Positions 6,851 to 10,387 of a stretch of 10,387 nucleotides of DNA are shown piece by piece. A program made the position numbers and the translations under genes. Positions within the stretch are counted from its first letter, which is position 1, and the number at the start of each line of letters is the position of its first letter. The stretch is from G039029935 sp039029935 (GTDB lineage: Bacteria > Chloroflexota > Anaerolineae > Caldilineales > Caldilineaceae): NCBI GenBank assembly GCA_039029935.1, contig JBCCFC010000388.1, positions 1 through 10,387 on the forward strand. Reading direction: 5' to 3'. The notes beneath the pieces were generated by a model. It ran no database searches. It had not been told where the DNA came from and saw nothing but the letters and a program-made list of their open reading frames with translations.

Positions 6851-7687
6851 AATCTCTGCCTCCTCTGCAAACACAGTACGCACAGCCTGATCCAATGCTT
6901 CATCTGATACTGGATTTTTTATTCCTGACAGATAGCGTAACATTGCCTCTAGCCAGGGGCGCAATGTTTCCATCGGCAATTTGGCCTTTTGGAGTGGTTT
7001 CAGGATTTGGATCAGTTTGCTTTCCAGCCCTTGATTGAAGATGTATTTTAGTGCAAGTAACCCTGATTGTAAAGCCCCAGCGTTGACCAACTGCATGATA
7101 TCATCGTCCGACGTTTTGCCGATATTGATAAGGATATATTCAAAGCTGGGGATGAATTTGTGGTACATTGGATCAATGTCTTCAAACGTATCCGCAAATT
7201 GCCGTTTCACATGCCATCCCTCTGACCCGTGATAAAAAACGATGGGGATAATCACACGCGGTTTCAGCCCATTCTCACGGTCATATTGCCATCGTTCGTT
7301 CATGTAGCGCAAAAACTGCTCCATGATGGTTGATTCTGGATGGCTCTTATGATCAAACAGTAAATAAATTTCGGCAGACTTGGGTTGTTGCTCTGGTTCA
7401 TCCGGTTCAATATGCAACGATACGCGAAACAACATATCGGTCATGTGCTGTTGCAACTTCTCATCCATATAGGTTTCTTTCAACTGGATGAGTGTACTCA
7501 ACTGCATCTGTGCCACCATTTCGGATGGTAGGAACCCTTTGATTAGCTGACGTGCATGTTCCAGAACCGAAAACACTCTTCTAAAAAAGCTGTCATGTGG
7601 ATTTTGAACACGACTGCTCTCTTTCGTAGGCGGTTTGGTTGGTGCTTTTTCTTTCTTCTTCTGTTGTTGAGATTTTTTTCTTGCCAT
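6440..7687 (-). CDS. Rpn family recombination-promoting nuclease (YhgA-like, PF04754)
   Basis: This 415-aa protein is a PD-(D/E)XK-type DNA endonuclease of the Rpn (formerly putative transposase) family. In E. coli these promote RecA-independent recombination and some act as toxic phage-defence proteins. The N-terminal tail (1-25) is Lys/Gln-rich. The family core starts at NPHDSFFRRVF (29-39). Asp84 lies in HMTDMLFRV, and Asp112-x-Lys114 in YLLFDHKS, which is DHK instead of the more common EHQ. RYMNERW and PIVFYHG (148-154) are further family motifs. Residues 291-325 contain tandem Gly/Arg/Glu repeats (EGIVRGR type), then a charged coiled-coil-like stretch to about 350 and a helical C-terminal domain. 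It is longer than E. coli RpnA (about 292 aa). The start has AGGA 8 nt upstream and lies 35 nt after the M24 gene. A much better ribosome site lies inside the gene (see the internal product entry). Confidence 0.93.
   Translation of the reverse strand: MARKKSQQQKKKEKAPTKPPTKESSRVQNPHDSFFRRVFSVLEHARQLIKGFLPSEMVAQMQLSTLIQLKETYMDEKLQQHMTDMLFRVSLHIEPDEPEQQPKSAEIYLLFDHKSHPESTIMEQFLRYMNERWQYDRENGLKPRVIIPIVFYHGSEGWHVKRQFADTFEDIDPMYHKFIPSFEYILINIGKTSDDDIMQLVNAGALQSGLLALKYIFNQGLESKLIQILKPLQKAKLPMETLRPWLEAMLRYLSGIKNPVSDEALDQAVRTVFAEEAEIMDTIFERLAERNRREGIVRGREEGIVRGRAEGILEGIEIGRQEAERQFQEEIDQIVEQKLERERQENLKKHRKSIVGVLNHILTLSEKDQAEVEVELEKIDDMDALYRLTNAALDASRNGFAYFMKKLILESRIGE
6755..6809. repeat. 24-bp in-frame tandem repeat within rpn
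   Basis: Two adjacent 24-bp units (6755-6778 and 6779-6802) differ at a single base, and a third unit begins at 6803 with six of its first seven bases matching. They code for the EGIVRGR-type octapeptides. The unit is a multiple of three, so slippage would change protein length without a frameshift. Confidence 0.85.
6859..6864 (-). promoter_or_regulatory. Internal consensus Shine-Dalgarno AGGAGG in rpn
   Basis: The minus strand reads AGGAGG here, 8 nt upstream of the in-frame ATG at 6850-6848. This is a full match to the anti-SD core with near-ideal spacing. I saw no convincing promoter just upstream, so any internal product would come from the full-length mRNA. Confidence 0.6.
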
Positions 7688-7722
7688 ACTTAATATCCTA
7701 TGAGTATCTCATTGTTTGAGTT

Positions 7723-9060
7723 CTATGCAAGCAGGTCTGCCTCGTACCGATACGAAGACAACGGCTCCACCCCATGCTCGGTAATCAAAATCTGCTCCTC
7801 CAGTTTCACACCTTCACGCCCACCAACCTTGCCCGCATAGCTCTCAACGCTTACCACGATATTGGCCTCAAACATGCCATCCGTGCCAATGGCGTGCCAA
7901 TCATCAATATAGCCCAACGATGGATACTCGTCACACAGCCCCACGCCATGATACATGATTGTATAGCGGTTGGGGTGATAATCGGGCGGCAGAATCTTGG
8001 CTTGCTCGGCTACTTCACGGAAGGTCAGCCCCACTTTGGGGAGTTGCATGTTGTGCATAATCTGATCATAGGCTAGTTGATAAGCTTCTCGTTGCTCGCT
8101 GGTGGGGAGAACGTTGCCGCAGACCCATGTACGCGACATGTCTACACAGATGCCATATGCCCCAACGAGGTCGGTGTCAAAGGCCACGATGTCACCCTCT
8201 TCGATGATGCGGCTGCTGCATTCCTTATACCAAGGATTGGTGCGTGGTCCAGAGGAGAGCAGGCGGGTTTCCAGCCACTCACCACCACGCTTGATGTTCT
8301 CTGCATGAAGATAAGACCATAGTTCTTGCTCGCTGATGCCGGGTTCCAGTTTCGAGTGCATGACCGCAATCGATGCTTCACATGCGGCCACTGTACAGCG
8401 CATGGCCTTGATTTCTTCGTCGCTTTTGATGGCCCGTGCCAGTTCCATGACCTCTTCGCCGTTGTGAATGGTGACACCCAAATCCTGCAATGCCCACAGC
8501 CCTTCTGGGTTCACACGGTCTATTGCCAGCCGCGTGTTGCCACCGCCATGTTTCTGTACCAAGTCAACCAACTCTACCGCCCAATCATGCGCGATTTGCC
8601 CAGAACGGTCGCCCGCAATTAGATAATTCCACATTTTGGCTGGGCGTACTTCATCAATCAACCTCAGATTCTTGCTCAGATGCTCGACACTCTTGAAATC
8701 AAACAACACAACAGGCCCATCGGTGGCAATAAAGCAATAGCGCACATTATTGTGCATGGTCCACACCTGCATGTTGCTGCTGTCGGTGGCATAGCGCACG
8801 TTCAGCGGATCAGCAACAACGATACCTGCATAGTCAAATTTACGCAGTTGCTCACGGATACGCGCTAGGCGATAGACGCGGATGGCGTCAAGGTCGGGTA
8901 ATTCCAATCCCAATGCGGCCCATTCAGAGAGCGCCAGTTCACCGGGGCCCAACCCGACGCGTGACATATCAAGTTCGTCGATGTGTGCTTGTGTTTCAGT
9001 GGAAACGGATTGGTTGGCATTAATTTTGGTCCGATGACGGCCAAATGGCAGTGTACTCAT
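7723..9060 (-). CDS. DddP-like M24 family metalloenzyme (possible DMSP lyase; Xaa-Pro peptidase fold)
   Basis: This 445-aa protein has the two-domain M24 layout: an N-terminal creatinase-like domain (about 55-200) and a C-terminal pita-bread domain (about 210-440). Metal ligands are Asp295, Asp297, Asp307, His371, Glu406 and Glu421. The detailed motifs match DddP, the peptidase-fold dimethylsulfoniopropionate lyase of Roseobacters, rather than ordinary Xaa-Pro dipeptidases: DPLNVRYATDSSNMQ (84-98), HGGGNTRLAID, LHAENIKRGGEW, SGPRTNPW, YGICVDMSRTW and HGVGLCDE. The Asp377 in the last motif corresponds to the reported DddP catalytic base, and Tyr366 is also present. DddP releases DMS and acrylate from DMSP in the cytoplasm. 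Activity is not proven here, and close homologues may have other substrates. The start lies 3 nt after the DUF4058 stop, with GGAG about 11 nt upstream inside that gene, indicating coupled translation; rpn follows at 35 nt. Confidence 0.9.
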   Translation of the reverse strand: MSTLPFGRHRTKINANQSVSTETQAHIDELDMSRVGLGPGELALSEWAALGLELPDLDAIRVYRLARIREQLRKFDYAGIVVADPLNVRYATDSSNMQVWTMHNNVRYCFIATDGPVVLFDFKSVEHLSKNLRLIDEVRPAKMWNYLIAGDRSGQIAHDWAVELVDLVQKHGGGNTRLAIDRVNPEGLWALQDLGVTIHNGEEVMELARAIKSDEEIKAMRCTVAACEASIAVMHSKLEPGISEQELWSYLHAENIKRGGEWLETRLLSSGPRTNPWYKECSSRIIEEGDIVAFDTDLVGAYGICVDMSRTWVCGNVLPTSEQREAYQLAYDQIMHNMQLPKVGLTFREVAEQAKILPPDYHPNRYTIMYHGVGLCDEYPSLGYIDDWHAIGTDGMFEANIVVSVESYAGKVGGREGVKLEEQILITEHGVEPLSSYRYEADLLA

Positions 9061-9063
9061 GCT

Positions 9064-9903
9064 TTATCTTGCTCCATTTGTTGCTTGTTTGGTTTTTAAC
9101 AACTTCTCAGCCCAAGCTGTATCTTCTTGACTTAACTCTGGGCTGGGTGACTGTGTGTAGTCAACAATTAGTTTATAGCGGGCATTGTCATATAGCTCGC
9201 TTAAAATTCGTCCTAAGTCTACTGCTGGTTCAGCATCATCTTCTTGCAAAGGCAGTGGAAAAATTGGGACGGCGTCTCGCACATTGAACGCATAGATAAA
9301 GGCCTTGCTTGGATGGTCACGACGATGGACGAATAGCCGGTAGTGTGATGAGGGGCGTTGCCCAAACAATGATGTTGGCATGGCTAGCGTTGTAGACGGC
9401 TGTAGTTGTTCAGTATATGGCATTGGTTTATTGGCACGCAATAAGTCAATCTCCACAAAATTTAGATCAGCATTCAGATACGACTTTCGCTTTTCAAGAT
9501 AGCTATCGCGTTGATTCCCAGCACGTTTATTGGCATGAGAAAGCAACTCAATCACAGTGATGAGTTCGCCCGTCTGTACCGATCTAATCTCAAGGAATCG
9601 TTGCTCGGTGCTATCAATCTCTGGCAACTCAATTTCAAGCGGTGTGGCTAAAATTGTAGTTGATAAGCCTGTCTGCGGAGGAAAGTCGCCTCTGTCAGAA
9701 ATGGTAATATCTGGGTAGCGAATCGAGGCTGGTGCATCCGATGCTGTTGAAATATAGGTGTGGCTTTCAACGTCCACAAAATAACGTGGCTCCAGTTGCG
9801 CCGCCAGTGTATCGCCCAATCGGGTCAGCAAACGAGTATGAACACCTTTCCACAAGCGGCTATCTTCAAGCCAAGGGTTCATACCTGGAAACGGATAAGA
9901 CAT
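9064..9903 (-). CDS. DUF4058 family protein (PD-(D/E)XK/Uma2-like motifs)
   Basis: This 279-aa protein opens with the family hallmark FPGMNPWLE (5-13), followed by the W-x3-H pattern (LWKGVH). DUF4058 (PF13267) is common in cyanobacteria and Chloroflexota and has no settled function. The arrangement of Asp65 (RYPDI), Glu119 in VIELLSHANKR (117-127), Tyr135 and a Lys-rich helix (EKRKSYL, 137-143) recalls the Uma2/DUF820 endonuclease-like fold, in which PD, EVLSP and Y-x-K motifs form the PD-(D/E)XK site. This is my inference, and the active site may be degenerate. It is cytoplasmic, with no signal peptide. The start has a perfect AGGAGG 6 nt upstream (9915-9910). It is the first gene of the DUF4058-M24-rpn unit. 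Confidence 0.9.
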   Translation of the reverse strand: MSYPFPGMNPWLEDSRLWKGVHTRLLTRLGDTLAAQLEPRYFVDVESHTYISTASDAPASIRYPDITISDRGDFPPQTGLSTTILATPLEIELPEIDSTEQRFLEIRSVQTGELITVIELLSHANKRAGNQRDSYLEKRKSYLNADLNFVEIDLLRANKPMPYTEQLQPSTTLAMPTSLFGQRPSSHYRLFVHRRDHPSKAFIYAFNVRDAVPIFPLPLQEDDAEPAVDLGRILSELYDNARYKLIVDYTQSPSPELSQEDTAWAEKLLKTKQATNGAR

Positions 9904-9931
9904 CGCGTACCTCCTAAAAATTTAACAAATC

Positions 9932-10002
9932 ACAGGAAGGATGGAAGGTTAGGAAGGCTTGTTGTTGGCAGGATGTCCTTCCTGACCTTCTATCCTTCCT
10001 GT
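9932..10002. repeat. 26-bp perfect-length inverted repeat (stem-loop) in the DUF4058 leader
   Basis: Arms 9932-9957 and 9977-10002 pair along all 26 positions, with two G-U pairs on the plus strand, around a 19-nt loop. Each arm is built from repeated GGAAGG (or CCTTCC) blocks. No long T-tract follows on either strand: four T on plus, and TGATTTG on minus. It sits 45 nt after the ABC-F stop and 28 nt before the DUF4058 start. It could be a terminator-like structure, an mRNA-stabilising leader hairpin, or a dispersed palindromic repeat. Confidence 0.8.
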
Positions 10003-10015
10003 TTTCTATTGTTGT

Positions 10016-10044
10016 ATCATATCAAACGGCGGATGTCTTGCAAA
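10016..10044 (-). promoter_or_regulatory. Possible promoter for the DUF4058 unit
   Basis: On the minus strand TTTGCA (10044-10039) and TATGAT (10021-10016) are separated by 17 nt. This is a four-of-six and five-of-six match. Transcription would begin near 10009, placing the 26-bp stem-loop at the very 5' end of the message. Confidence 0.35.
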
Positions 10045-10046
10045 AC

Positions 10047-10387
10047 TCAAGCCATCTGCGCCTCTTGATACCGTTCCCAACTGCCTAGATAACGGCGCAA
10101 TGTGCCATCGCGAATCTCCCAAATCTCGTTGGCAAACCGCTCCAAGAATCTACGGTCATGCGAGATGGCAATCACTGGCCCGGGAAAGGCCAGTAATGCG
10201 GACTCAAACTCTTCCAATACATCCAAACTGATATGGTTGGTCGGTTCATCCAGCAACAACAAATTGGCCTGTTGAGCAATCAGCCGCGCAATCTGTAATT
10301 TGCGTTTCTGTCCAGCACTGAGGACTGCTACCTCCTTCATAATATCTTCATAGGCAAACAGCCCATACTGTAACAATTCGGTCTTGA
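10047..10387 (-). CDS. ABC-F family ATPase, C-terminal part (5' end beyond the window)
   Basis: Only the last 113 or so codons are visible; the frame stays open to the window edge, so the true start is outside. It is the second nucleotide-binding domain of an ABC-F protein: signature LSAGQKRKLQIARL, Walker B LLLLDEPTNH with the ABC-F-type His, and the H-loop AISHDRRFLERFA. There are no membrane segments. ABC-F proteins bind the ribosomal E site and rescue stalled or drug-blocked ribosomes. The DEPTNHISLDVLEE wording resembles the antibiotic-resistance group (TlrC, OleB, Msr) as I recall it, but the first domain and the linker, which decide specificity, are missing. A stem-loop follows the stop at 45 nt and might end its transcript. 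Confidence 0.9.
   Translation of the reverse strand, partial: KTELLQYGLFAYEDIMKEVAVLSAGQKRKLQIARLIAQQANLLLLDEPTNHISLDVLEEFESALLAFPGPVIAISHDRRFLERFANEIWEIRDGTLRRYLGSWERYQEAQMA

Noticed and set aside
8142..8477. 111-codon minus-strand frame within the M24 gene
   Set aside because: It is an out-of-frame shadow of a strongly conserved enzyme, with a low-quality, Arg/Ser/Pro-rich translation.
7723..9060. Methionine aminopeptidase or creatinase
   Set aside because: The length, the N-terminal domain and the HGVGLCDE motif fit the DddP/Xaa-Pro branch of M24 better.
9932..10002. Insertion-sequence end or small transposon (MITE)
   Set aside because: There is no transposase and I see no flanking target duplication; the arms form one continuous stem. 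A dispersed repeat remains possible and is listed as a finding.
10047..10376. Complete short gene starting at a TTG at 10376
   Set aside because: The frame is open to the window edge and the protein begins in the middle of an ABC-F nucleotide-binding domain.

Overview
This window looks like chromosomal accessory DNA from a moderate-GC bacterium, most likely a member of the Chloroflexota (filamentous Anaerolineae, Phototrophicales or Herpetosiphon type). The basis is gene content: a DUF4058 protein, an Rpn nuclease, a solitary AAA-PD-(D/E)XK ATPase, a calpain-like protease with a long R-motif leader, and an ABC-F protein. This is inference from the families, not a phylogenetic result. Starts are mostly ATG with clear Shine-Dalgarno (SD) sites.

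Layout. Positions 1-130 hold a near-consensus sigma70 promoter. It drives the only plus-strand gene (131-2107), a calpain-type cysteine protease with an intact Cys/His/Asn triad behind about 280 low-complexity residues studded with short hydrophobic-x-Arg motifs. A 17-bp hairpin at 2120-2159, with T-runs on both strands, terminates this gene and the convergent minus-strand block. Everything from 2243 to 10387 is on the minus strand. In transcription order it reads: ABC-F ATPase (5' end cut off by the window edge); a leader with a possible promoter and a 26-bp stem-loop; DUF4058 protein; M24 metalloenzyme closely resembling the DMSP lyase DddP; Rpn-family nuclease; intrinsic terminator; PD-(D/E)XK-like protein; YigZ/IMPACT protein; internal promoter; AAA ATPase fused to a PD-(D/E)XK nuclease; cupin-nitroreductase fusion.

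How the genes may work together. Four of the eight minus-strand genes (DUF4058, Rpn, the 226-aa protein and the AAA fusion) carry PD-(D/E)XK-type motifs, so the stretch looks like a nuclease-rich accessory island interleaved with metabolic or housekeeping genes (M24, YigZ, cupin-nitroreductase). Short gaps (3, 35, 11 and 20 nt) suggest three transcription units: DUF4058-M24-rpn, PDDEXK-yigZ, and AAA-cupin/nitroreductase.

The strongest leads are these. (1) A perfect AGGAGG site 8 nt before an in-frame ATG inside rpn, which would give a separate C-terminal product like the intragenic RpnS antitoxins of E. coli. (2) DddP-type active-site residues in the M24 protein. (3) A calpain whose leader resembles cargo of extracellular contractile injection systems.
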